Assembly (NCBI GenBank): GCA_939791845.1
Contig: CALNEX010000002.1
Span: forward strand, 1 to 42,442
Reading direction: 5' to 3'
Origin: an uncultured Mediterranea sp.
GTDB lineage: Bacteria; Bacteroidota; Bacteroidia; Bacteroidales; Bacteroidaceae
Length of the DNA: 42,442 bases
This document shows, piece after piece, positions 1-6,199 of this stretch (within the stretch, counting starts at the first letter, position 1; every line of letters begins with the position of its first letter). The translations under genes and the position numbers were made by a program. A model generated the notes under the pieces. It saw only the letters and a list, made by a program, of their open reading frames with translations, made no database searches and was not told the DNA's origin.

Positions 1-55
1 AGGCGAGGATGACGCCCAGTTTGGTGCCGAAGTTGGCTCTTTTGTCTGTTGTCAT
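1..55 (-). CDS. Sodium-dependent transporter, NSS/SNF family (N-terminal fragment)
   Basis: Only the first 18 codons lie in the window; the gene runs off the left edge. On the minus strand they read MTTDKRANFGTKLGVILA. The RANFG(S/T)KLGVILA stretch is the signature start of the first membrane helix of neurotransmitter:sodium symporter (LeuT-like) proteins, which import amino acids or similar solutes with sodium across the inner membrane. The ATG complement is at 53-55. The gene diverges from the VanZ-like gene, and a palindromic double -7 box sits between them. The family call rests on this short motif alone; the substrate cannot be inferred. Confidence 0.75.
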   Translation of the reverse strand, partial: MTTDKRANFGTKLGVILA

Positions 56-93
56 AGCCTTGTGGTTTTCTTGCAAATTGTTATTAAAAGTGA

Positions 94-131
94 TACATTT
101 GCGCAAATGTAGGAAATCTTCCGTACTTTTG
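94..131. promoter_or_regulatory. Divergent promoters with a palindromic double -7 box
   Basis: Positions 94-111 form the perfect 18-bp palindrome TACATTTGCGCAAATGTA. It contains a Bacteroides-type -7 box (TAnnTTTG) on each strand: 94-101 plus, and 104-111 minus for the transporter. A TTG at 71-73 lies 20 nt upstream of the plus box. A second plus-strand box, TACTTTTG, is at 124-131, with TTTG at 98-101 22 nt upstream, giving a short leader before the VanZ-like gene at 153. I infer that the transporter uses the minus box and the VanZ-like gene uses one or both plus boxes. Confidence 0.55.
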
Positions 132-152
132 GGGCGCAATTCGTAATTTTTT

Positions 153-545
153 ATGTGTATGCTGTACTTTATCAAGAAATACCCCCTCTCGTTGCTGGTG
201 ATACTGGCTGTGATTTACCTTTCTTTCTTCCGTCCGCCCAGCACGGAGTTGAGCACCATCCCTAATATAGACAAGGTGGTGCATGTGTGCATGTACTTCG
301 GCATGTCCGGCATGTTGTGGCTGGAGTTCCTGCGGGCGCACCGGCGGGACCATACGCCCTTGTGGCACGCCTGGGTGGGCGCGTTGCTCTGTCCCGTCTT
401 GTTCAGCGGGGTGGTGGAGCTGTTGCAGGCCTATTGCACCACCTACCGTGGCGGCGACTGGTGGGACTTTGCCGCCAACACGGCAGGGGCACTCTTGGCG
501 TCGGGGGTGGCGCAGGTGGTGCGCAAGAAGGCGTTTAATGAGTGA
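153..545 (+). CDS. VanZ-like family membrane protein
   Basis: The 130-residue product has an N-terminal hydrophobic helix (about residues 10-28) followed by FFRPPST. A second hydrophobic segment begins near the DKVVHVCMYFGMSGMLWLE motif (about 40-60), a third is near 75-95, and a short C-terminal one follows. The D-K-hVH-hhhYF signature, the ELLQ motif and a late R-G-G-D-W-D-xxANTxGA motif are typical of the VanZ-like family. VanZ itself gives low-level teicoplanin resistance in enterococci; most chromosomal homologues have no known function, so resistance should not be inferred. An alternative ATG at 159 would remove two residues. The gene converges on murF, and an inverted repeat lies between the two stop codons. 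Confidence 0.82.
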   Translation: MCMLYFIKKYPLSLLVILAVIYLSFFRPPSTELSTIPNIDKVVHVCMYFGMSGMLWLEFLRAHRRDHTPLWHAWVGALLCPVLFSGVVELLQAYCTTYRGGDWWDFAANTAGALLASGVAQVVRKKAFNE

Positions 546-607
546 TTAGTGTTTGGTGTGATTCACCTTGCTTGTCACTTATCATTAACCACTAATCACT
601 AACCACT
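541..607. terminator. Inverted repeat between convergent genes (probable bidirectional terminator)
   Basis: AGTGATTAGTG at 541-551 is the exact reverse complement of CACTAATCACT at 590-600, and a smaller GGTG/CACC pair lies in the loop. The right part (583-607) is built from the words CACTAA, TCACTAA and CCACTA, which recur at 3801-3848 and near 8222. The repeat lies between the ends of the VanZ-like gene and murF, where it could end transcription from both sides. There is no clear U-tract, so the terminator role is inferred. Confidence 0.5.
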
Positions 608-610
608 ACG

Positions 611-1915
611 CTATTCAAGCGCTTCCGCCACCGTGTTCAGGTGCATCCCGTTGGAGCCTTTTATCAGGATGGTCTTGCCCGTGGGGCGGTGTGCGCGCAG
701 CTCGGCGATGAGGGCAGGGGCATCGGGATAAGTGGGATAGCGGTGGCGTGTGGCGGCGAATTGCGTGCCCACCAGCACCACGTCCTCGAATCCGCAGGCC
801 TCCAGGTGGTCCACTATCTCCTGGTGCAGGGCGGGGCTTTCGGCTCCCAGTTCGCGCATGTCTCCCAGTATCAGCATCTTGTGTCCGGCCTGCATCTTGT
901 GGAAATTGTCAATGGCGGCCCTCATGCTGGTGGGGTTGGCGTTGTAGGCATCCACGATGAGGGTGTTGTCTGCCGTGCGCACCAGTTGCGAGCGGTTGTT
1001 GTGGGGGGCGTATTCTTCCAGGGCCTGGTCAATCTGCTCGGCCGGGACATGGAAATAATGTCCCACGGTGATGGCGGCCAGTGCGTTGGGCAGGTTGTAT
1101 TCGCCGATGAGGCGTGTCTGCACGGAGTGTGCCTCCGTGTCCCCTTCCGCTTTCCATTGCAAGGCCAGGCAGGGCGAGTTGTCGGTCATCTGCCCGCTGA
1201 CGTACAGTCCTGCCTGCGTGCCGTAGCACACCTGCTTCAGGTCGTGCGCCATTTCTTTCAAGTACGGGTTGTCTTCGTGCACGAAGACCATCGCCCCGCC
1301 TTTCTCCCGCAGGAAGTCGAACAGTTCGCCTTTGGTGCGGATGACGCCCTCGAAGGAGCCGAAGCCCTCCAGGTGTGCCCGTCCCACGTTGGTGATGAGG
1401 CCGTAGTCCGGCTCGGCGATGTCCACCAGCTCGCGGATGTCGCCCGGATGGCTGGCGCCCATCTCAATGACGGCTAGTTGGTGCTCGGGGCGCAGGCCCA
1501 GCAGGGTGAGGGGCACGCCGATGTGGTTGTTCAGGTTGCCTTGCGTGTAGTGCAGGGCGTATTTCCGGGAGAGGACGGCGGCCATCAGTTCCTTGGTGGT
1601 GGTCTTTCCGTTGGTGCCGGTGATGCCTATGACGGGGATGCCCAATGCGCGGCGGTGGTGGCGTGCCAATCCTTGCAGGGCCTTCAGGCAGTCGTCCACC
1701 AGGAGGTAGCGCGCGTCGCCTTCGGGCAGGTACTTGGGATTGTCGATGACGGCGTAGGCACAGCCGTCCTTCAGGGCTTGGGCGGCAAAGGCGTTGCCGT
1801 CGAACGTCTCGCCCCGGAGGGCGAAGAACAGGGAACCCGCGGGGCAACGGCGGCTGTCGGTGGTGACGCCCGTGCTTTGCAGGAATATCCGGTAGAGGGT
1901 GGTGAGGTCTGTCAT
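611..1915 (-). CDS. murF: UDP-N-acetylmuramoyl-tripeptide--D-alanyl-D-alanine ligase
   Basis: MurF is the last cytoplasmic Mur ligase: it joins D-Ala-D-Ala to UDP-MurNAc-tripeptide using ATP. The product shows the N-terminal substrate domain (TTDSR, SLFFAL, FDGNAFA), the Mur-ligase P-loop GITGTNGKTTTK (about residue 100), the central NHIGVPLTLL and EMGASHPGDI motifs, and the C-terminal NANPTSM and LGDMRELG motifs. Its length of about 434 residues is normal. The open frame extends up to a TTG at 1933 with in-frame ATGs at 1924 and 1915; I prefer 1915 because the sequence from there (MTDLTTLYRIFLQ) matches the usual family start. It begins 26 nt after the antitoxin stop on the same strand, with no obvious promoter between, so it is probably transcribed with the toxin-antitoxin genes. 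The ddl gene at 34566-35540 supplies its D-Ala-D-Ala substrate. Confidence 0.95.
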   Translation of the reverse strand: MTDLTTLYRIFLQSTGVTTDSRRCPAGSLFFALRGETFDGNAFAAQALKDGCAYAVIDNPKYLPEGDARYLLVDDCLKALQGLARHHRRALGIPVIGITGTNGKTTTKELMAAVLSRKYALHYTQGNLNNHIGVPLTLLGLRPEHQLAVIEMGASHPGDIRELVDIAEPDYGLITNVGRAHLEGFGSFEGVIRTKGELFDFLREKGGAMVFVHEDNPYLKEMAHDLKQVCYGTQAGLYVSGQMTDNSPCLALQWKAEGDTEAHSVQTRLIGEYNLPNALAAITVGHYFHVPAEQIDQALEEYAPHNNRSQLVRTADNTLIVDAYNANPTSMRAAIDNFHKMQAGHKMLILGDMRELGAESPALHQEIVDHLEACGFEDVVLVGTQFAATRHRYPTYPDAPALIAELRAHRPTGKTILIKGSNGMHLNTVAEALE

Positions 1916-1941
1916 TGTAGTCATATCAGTCAAGTGGTTTG

Positions 1942-2253
1942 TTACATAAAGACAGGTGAGAAATTCATCCGCAGCGCACGGGCAATGCGCAGGAAACTGG
2001 ACAATTGTATGTCAGTCTCCCCCTTTTCGATGCGGGCTATGTAGCTGCGGGCTGTCCCTGTCTTTTCGGCAAGTTCCTTTTGGGTCATTTTCAGTTCTTT
2101 GCGCCGATCACGCAGAATGTTTCCATAATAATAGGCTTGTGCTTTCTCATCGAATGCCTTGCGGCTTTCGGTGCCTTCTTCTCCGTATTTCTCGTTGAGC
2201 AATTCGTCTGCATTGTGCAGTTGCATCAGCTTGTTTTCGTCAAAGTGTATCAT
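1942..2253 (-). CDS. HigA-type antitoxin, XRE-family helix-turn-helix protein
   Basis: The 103-residue protein has an acidic, helical N-terminus (about 1-45) and a C-terminal HTH_3 domain (about 48-103). The domain carries the typical RRKELKMTQKELAEKTGTAR turn and the IARIEKGETDIQLSSFLRIARAL recognition region. Such proteins bind and neutralise a RelE/HigB-fold toxin and repress their own operon through the HTH. Its start overlaps the 3' end of the toxin gene by 14 nt, so the order is toxin first, as in higBA. The stop codon is 26 nt before murF. The DNA of this pair is visibly more AT-rich than the flanking genes, which suggests horizontal acquisition. Confidence 0.88.
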   Translation of the reverse strand: MIHFDENKLMQLHNADELLNEKYGEEGTESRKAFDEKAQAYYYGNILRDRRKELKMTQKELAEKTGTARSYIARIEKGETDIQLSSFLRIARALRMNFSPVFM

Positions 2254-2584
2254 TTGTATATCCTCCCAATATGTTTTCTGCTATTTCTATCTGCTTCTTG
2301 TAATCTTTGCCGGATTTCTTCAGGAATGCGTTCAAGACCAGTATTTTGGTGGCGAGAATGAGATTGTCGTGGTTGACGGCAAATAGTATGGTGCGGTATT
2401 CATTCGTGCCGACTGATACACGCATTTCATACAGCGTGCTGTTTTCCAAGTGCTTTACGAATTTGGTCGTGAGTACTTTTTCCGTGCGGATAATACTGAT
2501 GACATAGTCAAACTTGCGTTGCACTTTGTCTTGTTGTTTATGGTAGAATTCCCAAAATTCATTTGAAAAGTATAACTCCCGCAT
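2240..2584 (-). CDS. HigB/RelE-fold toxin, phage Gp49-like family
   Basis: The product is 114 residues from the ATG at 2584. The frame is open to 2632 but the extra 16 residues do not look native. It carries the pattern of HigB/Gp49-like mRNA interferases: MRELYFSNEFWEFYHKQ at the start, a central VKHLENSTLYEMRVSVGTNEYRT (the LWELR-xxxxxEYR-like core), then ILFAVNHDNLILATKILVLNAFLKK and a basic helix. These toxins cleave mRNA on the ribosome. The gene overlaps the antitoxin by 14 nt. A Bacteroides -7 box at 2610-2617 would give a leader of about 20 nt. Low GC relative to its surroundings points to acquisition. Activity has not been shown. Confidence 0.85.
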   Translation of the reverse strand: MRELYFSNEFWEFYHKQQDKVQRKFDYVISIIRTEKVLTTKFVKHLENSTLYEMRVSVGTNEYRTILFAVNHDNLILATKILVLNAFLKKSGKDYKKQIEIAENILGGYTNDTL

Positions 2585-2609
2585 TGCTTGAAATCTTTTA
2601 ATGGTGTTG

Positions 2610-2617
2610 CAAAGGTA
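2610..2617 (-). promoter_or_regulatory. -7 box of the toxin-antitoxin(-murF) operon
   Basis: Read on the minus strand this is TACCTTTG, matching TAnnTTTG, about 25 nt upstream of the toxin ATG. No convincing -33 TTTG is seen; a CTTG lies about 20 nt further upstream. It is the only promoter-like site I see upstream of the toxin, antitoxin and murF run. Confidence 0.5.
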
Positions 2618-2739
2618 ACTAATTGGATACATTCGAGCAAGAAAGAAGTGTTTTTTTTATGACAGATGTCCCTTTCCTCTTTATGGATTATAAGGGCATC
2701 CTTTTAGGGCTGATTTCCTCTTGTTTTATATGGCTTTGC

Positions 2740-2827
2740 TTGGCGGTATCTTCGCCCGCGCCCGGCGGTACGCCCAAGCGTGCTTGGCGGTACGCCCGCC
2801 CGTGCTTGGGCGTGCCTCCGCCTAAAC
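2740..2827. repeat. Array A: four tandem 22-bp units, GC-rich
   Basis: Units start at 2740, 2762, 2784 and 2806, an exact 22-bp period. Units 1 and 3 share 17/22 positions, as do units 2 and 3; unit 4 shares 13/22 with unit 3. The common pattern is TTGGCGGTA, four variable bases, then CGCCCGTGC. The outer parts also form a long imperfect inverted repeat, GGCGGTACGCCCAAGC against GCTTGGGCGTGCC. The array lies between the divergent toxin and folP promoters, so it should be outside both transcripts. The word at 2738-2761 is 21/24 identical to 40506-40529. Small open frames through it are by-products of the repeats. Confidence 0.8.
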
Positions 2828-2925
2828 GCTGAAAATGAGGGGCATCGGCATGAAGAAATGCACATCGGATGCGGGCTTCCGATGAAAAAATCAAGCGCAC
2901 AGGCATAGGGTAGTGCTTTTTTCCT

Positions 2926-2933
2926 TACTTTTG
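2926..2933 (+). promoter_or_regulatory. -7 box of the folP operon
   Basis: TACTTTTG matches TAnnTTTG and lies 23 nt before the folP ATG, in an AT-rich stretch after the GC-rich array A. No -33 element is clear. It probably drives folP and cdaA, and possibly tldD and pmbA. The region 2645-2925 holds array A and otherwise nothing I recognise. Confidence 0.5.
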
Positions 2934-2956
2934 CAAGGACTAAGCGAAAACAGACT

Positions 2957-3814
2957 ATGCAGACAACCTATACAATCAATGTGAACGGCACGCTGATGGA
3001 CCTTTCCACACCCCGCGTGATGGGCATTGTCAACGTGACGCCCGATTCCTTCTTCGCGGGAAGCCGCACGCAGACGGAGGACGCCATCGCCCGCCGCGTG
3101 GAGCAACTCATGGCGGAGGGAGCCGATATCCTTGACATTGGCGGCTACTCGTCAAGACCGGGGGCGGCCGATGTATCGCCCGAAGAAGAATGTGAACGCC
3201 TGCGCCTCGGTCTGTCGGTCATCCGCCGGGTGTCTCCCGGGGCCGTGGTGTCCGTCGATACCTTCCGGGCGGACGTGGCGCGGATGTGCGTGGAGGAGTA
3301 TGGCGCGGCCATCATCAACGACATTTCGGGGGGCGAGCTGGACGCGGAGATGTTTCCCACCGTGGCCCGGCTGGGTGTTCCCTATGTCCTGATGCACATG
3401 CAGGGCACGCCGCAACACATGCAGGACGCTCCCCATTATGACGATGTGTTGCGTGATGTCTTCCTCTACTTTGCCCGCAAGGTGCAGCAGCTGCGCGACC
3501 TGGGGGCGAAGGACATCATCCTCGACCCCGGCTTCGGCTTCGGCAAGACGCTGGAGGACAATTACACCCTGCTGGCGCACCTGGACGAGTTTCCTTCCGT
3601 CTTCGGCCTGCCCGTATTGGTCGGCGTGTCGCGCAAGTCGATGATAACCAAGGTGCTGGGCATCACGCCTGCCGAAGCCCTGAACGGCACCAGCGTGCTG
3701 AACACCCTCTGCCTGACGAAAGGCACCTCCATCCTGCGCGTGCACGACGTGCGTCCTGCCGTGGAGGCCGTCCGGCTGGTGCAGGCGGCAGGCCGAAGCG
3801 TCACTAATCACTAA
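2957..3814 (+). CDS. folP: Dihydropteroate synthase
   Basis: FolP condenses 6-hydroxymethyl-dihydropterin pyrophosphate with p-aminobenzoate to give dihydropteroate, the step blocked by sulfonamides. The 285-residue TIM-barrel protein shows the family motifs in order: VMGIVNVTPDSF (21-32), DIGGYSSRPGA (about 60-70), VSVDTF, INDISGG, a LMHMQGTP loop, ILDPGFGFGKT and the C-terminal LVGVSRKSM with the RVHDV end. The last codons and the TAA stop (VTNH-stop) lie inside a 21-bp tandem repeat that fills the gap to cdaA. A -7 box sits 23 nt upstream. folP and cdaA are on the same strand with 39 nt between them, so they are probably co-transcribed. Confidence 0.96.
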   Translation: MQTTYTINVNGTLMDLSTPRVMGIVNVTPDSFFAGSRTQTEDAIARRVEQLMAEGADILDIGGYSSRPGAADVSPEEECERLRLGLSVIRRVSPGAVVSVDTFRADVARMCVEEYGAAIINDISGGELDAEMFPTVARLGVPYVLMHMQGTPQHMQDAPHYDDVLRDVFLYFARKVQQLRDLGAKDIILDPGFGFGKTLEDNYTLLAHLDEFPSVFGLPVLVGVSRKSMITKVLGITPAEALNGTSVLNTLCLTKGTSILRVHDVRPAVEAVRLVQAAGRSVTNH

Positions 3815-3848
3815 CCCCTAATCACTAATCACTAACCCCTAATCACTA
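3801..3848. repeat. Two-copy 21-bp tandem repeat across the folP stop codon
   Basis: The unit (3802-3822) is repeated exactly at 3823-3843, followed by a partial CACTA to 3848. Each unit is made of CACTAAT, CACTAAC and CCCTAAT. The first unit encodes the last folP codons and its stop; the last partial copy ends six bases before the GTG start of cdaA. The same words occur at 583-607 and, reversed, near 8222-8236. Confidence 0.75.
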
Positions 3849-3853
3849 CTCCC

Positions 3854-4615
3854 GTGTTTTTCGCATTTGGCATAAAAGACCTCATAGACATCCTGCTGGT
3901 GGCCCTGCTGCTGTACTACACGTACAAGCTGATGAAGGCCTCCGGCTCCCTCAACGTGTTCATCGGCATCCTGGTGTTCATCCTCCTTTGGCTGGTGGTG
4001 TCGCAGGTGCTGGAGATGAAACTGCTGGGCTCCATCTTCGACAAGCTGGTCAGCGTGGGCGTGCTGGCCCTCATCATCCTTTTTCAGGAGGAGATCCGCC
4101 GCTTCCTGCTGACGTTGGGCTCGCACCGGCACATCAAGAAGTTCGTCAACTTCTTCACGGGCAACAAACAGGCCGACGTCACCCACGAGGACATCATGCC
4201 CATCGTGATGGCCTGCGTCAGCATGGGCCGCCAGAAGGTGGGCGCGCTGATAGTCATCGAGCACGACATGCCCCTGGACGACGTGGTGCGCACGGGCGAT
4301 GTCATAGACGCCAACATCAACCAGCGGCTCATTGAGAACATCTTCTTCAAGAACAGCCCCCTGCATGATGGGGCGATGGTCATCAGCAAGAAGCGCATCA
4401 AGGCCGCGGGCTGCATCCTGCCCGTGTCCCACAACCTGGACATCCCCAAGGAATTGGGCTTGCGCCACCGTGCCGCGCTGGGCATCTCGCAGGTGTCCGA
4501 TGCCCACGCCATCATCGTCTCCGAGGAGACGGGCGGCATCTCCGTGGCCTACAAGGGGCAGTTCCACCTCCGGCTGAATGCCGAGGGGCTGGAGAGTCTG
4601 CTGACGAAACAATAG
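3854..4615 (+). CDS. cdaA: Diadenylate cyclase CdaA (c-di-AMP synthase)
   Basis: CdaA joins two ATP to make cyclic di-AMP, a second messenger for potassium and osmotic balance. The 253-residue protein has three N-terminal membrane helices (about 8-24, 34-52, 66-80), then a cytoplasmic DAC domain. The domain carries DGAMVI (172-177) and GLRHRAALG (202-210), the two catalytic motifs, with the expected SEETGG near the end. The start is GTG at 3854, because VFFAFGIKDLIDILLVALLLYY aligns with the usual N-terminus and no ATG is suitably placed. In Firmicutes cdaA neighbours cdaR and glmM; here it follows folP and precedes tldD. No c-di-AMP phosphodiesterase is visible in the window. Confidence 0.95.
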   Translation: MFFAFGIKDLIDILLVALLLYYTYKLMKASGSLNVFIGILVFILLWLVVSQVLEMKLLGSIFDKLVSVGVLALIILFQEEIRRFLLTLGSHRHIKKFVNFFTGNKQADVTHEDIMPIVMACVSMGRQKVGALIVIEHDMPLDDVVRTGDVIDANINQRLIENIFFKNSPLHDGAMVISKKRIKAAGCILPVSHNLDIPKELGLRHRAALGISQVSDAHAIIVSEETGGISVAYKGQFHLRLNAEGLESLLTKQ

Positions 4616-4636
4616 TTACCTAAAATATAGAATCAC

Positions 4637-6172
4637 ATGAATAGAAGAAATTTTCTGCGGACGGGAAGCCTGGCAGCCCTGGGGGCATTGGCCGTACCGT
4701 CTTTGGCCATGCCTGCCTCGGTGCGCCGCGCCTTGGGTGAGTCGGATGGCTCGTCGCCCGTGGCCGCCGCGATGGTCCATTTCGGCGTGACCGAAAGCGA
4801 CCTGAAGAAGGTGATGGCCGCCGCCTTGGAGAAAGGAGGCGATTATGCCGACTTGTACTTTGAACATACCTTCAACAACAGCGTGAGCCTGCTGGACGGC
4901 AAGGTGAGCAATTGCGGCTCGAACATCGACTTCGGCATGGGCGTGCGCGTTGTGGCGGGCGACCAGACGGGCTATGCCTATGTGGAGGGCGTCACCCTGG
5001 ACGAGATGCTCCGTGCCGCCCGCACCGCCGCCCGCATTGCCACGTCCGGACAGTCTCACAAGCCCGTCGGCCTGACGGAGAAGGCCCTTCCCAAAAGCCG
5101 CTATGCCGTGACCCAGTCTTGGGAGGACGTCAGTGTCAAGGCCAAAATCCCCTATCTGGAGAAGCTGAACGAGCGCATCTTTGCCCTCGACCCCCGCGTG
5201 CGCAAGGTGCAGGCGGCGTTGAGCGACAGTACGTCCCACGTCCTCTTCTGCAATTCGCTGGGCGTGTCCTACTATGATTATCGTCCGATGGTGTCCTTCG
5301 CCGCTGTCTGCATCATGGAGGAGAACGGCCGGATGGAGAACAATTATGCTTCGCGCTCCTATCGCCAGGGCTTTGAGTTCCTGACCGATGATGTTGTGGA
5401 GACCTTGGCCCGCGAGGCGGTGGACCGCACGTCCATCCTCTTCAAGGCCGTCAAGCCCAAGGGCGGCGAGATGCCCGTCGTGATGGGGGCAGGCGGCTCG
5501 GGCATCCTGCTGCACGAAGCCATCGGCCACGCTTTCGAGGCTGACTTCAACCGCAAGCGCACCTCCATCTTCTGTGACCTGCTGGGCAAGAAGGTCTGTG
5601 ATGCGCACATCAACGTGGTGGACGACGGCACCATCCCCTTCAACCGCGGCTCGGTGAACTTCGATGACGAGGGGGTGGAAGGGCAGAAAACCTACATCGT
5701 CCGCGAGGGCATCCTCACCAGCTACCTGCACGACCGCATCAGTGCCCGCCACTACGGCGTGGAGCCTACGGGCAACGGCCGCCGCGACACCTTCCGCAAT
5801 GTCCCCATCCCCCGTATGCGCGCCACCTACATGGAGGCTGGCAATGTGAAAGAGGCCGACATCATCGCCTCCGTCAAGCAAGGCATCTTTGTGGACACCT
5901 TCACCAACGGGCAGGTGCAGATTGGCGCGGGCGACTTCACCTTCTTCGTCAAGTCCGGCTACCTCATCGAGGACGGACGCCTGACGCAGCCCATCAAGGA
6001 CATCAACATCATCGGCAACGGTCCCAAGGCTTTGGCGGACATCACGATGGTGGCCTCCAACCCCAAGATTGACAACGGCACCTGGACCTGTGGCAAGGAC
6101 GGGCAGTCCTGCCCCGTGACGTGCGGAATGCCTTCGGCCTTGGTCAGCAAACTGACGGTGGGCGGTGAATGA
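4637..6172 (+). CDS. tldD: TldD-family metalloprotease with a Tat-like signal
   Basis: TldD and PmbA (TldE) form a heterodimeric peptidase that degrades unfolded peptides and matures some RiPPs; TldD carries the zinc site. The 511-residue product has the metal motif HEAIGH (H293, E294, H298) followed by FEAD, the MGAGGSGILLHEA context, and the C-terminal FTNGQVQIGAGDFTFF and G-YLIEDG-L motifs. Unlike the cytoplasmic E. coli protein, it begins MNRRNFLRTGSLAALGALAV, a good twin-arginine signal (RRNFL plus a hydrophobic run and PASVRRALG). The partner PmbA, 27 nt downstream, has no signal. The gene lies 21 nt after cdaA on the same strand. Export is inferred from the leader only. Confidence 0.9.
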   Translation: MNRRNFLRTGSLAALGALAVPSLAMPASVRRALGESDGSSPVAAAMVHFGVTESDLKKVMAAALEKGGDYADLYFEHTFNNSVSLLDGKVSNCGSNIDFGMGVRVVAGDQTGYAYVEGVTLDEMLRAARTAARIATSGQSHKPVGLTEKALPKSRYAVTQSWEDVSVKAKIPYLEKLNERIFALDPRVRKVQAALSDSTSHVLFCNSLGVSYYDYRPMVSFAAVCIMEENGRMENNYASRSYRQGFEFLTDDVVETLAREAVDRTSILFKAVKPKGGEMPVVMGAGGSGILLHEAIGHAFEADFNRKRTSIFCDLLGKKVCDAHINVVDDGTIPFNRGSVNFDDEGVEGQKTYIVREGILTSYLHDRISARHYGVEPTGNGRRDTFRNVPIPRMRATYMEAGNVKEADIIASVKQGIFVDTFTNGQVQIGAGDFTFFVKSGYLIEDGRLTQPIKDINIIGNGPKALADITMVASNPKIDNGTWTCGKDGQSCPVTCGMPSALVSKLTVGGE

Positions 6173-6199
6173 GTATAAATTGATAAACCGAAGAATCTT

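Noticed and set aside
153-545. Glycopeptide resistance from the VanZ-like gene
   Set aside because: The family is widespread in species without resistance clusters, and no other van genes are present.
641-1477. Long plus-strand open frame opposite murF
   Set aside because: It is antisense to a clear murF gene; long shadow frames are expected in GC-rich coding DNA.
2623-2832. Small plus-strand open frame of 69 codons upstream of folP
   Set aside because: Its second half is a translation of array A (GTPKRAWRYARPCLGVPP-type residues), and it has no recognisable start region.
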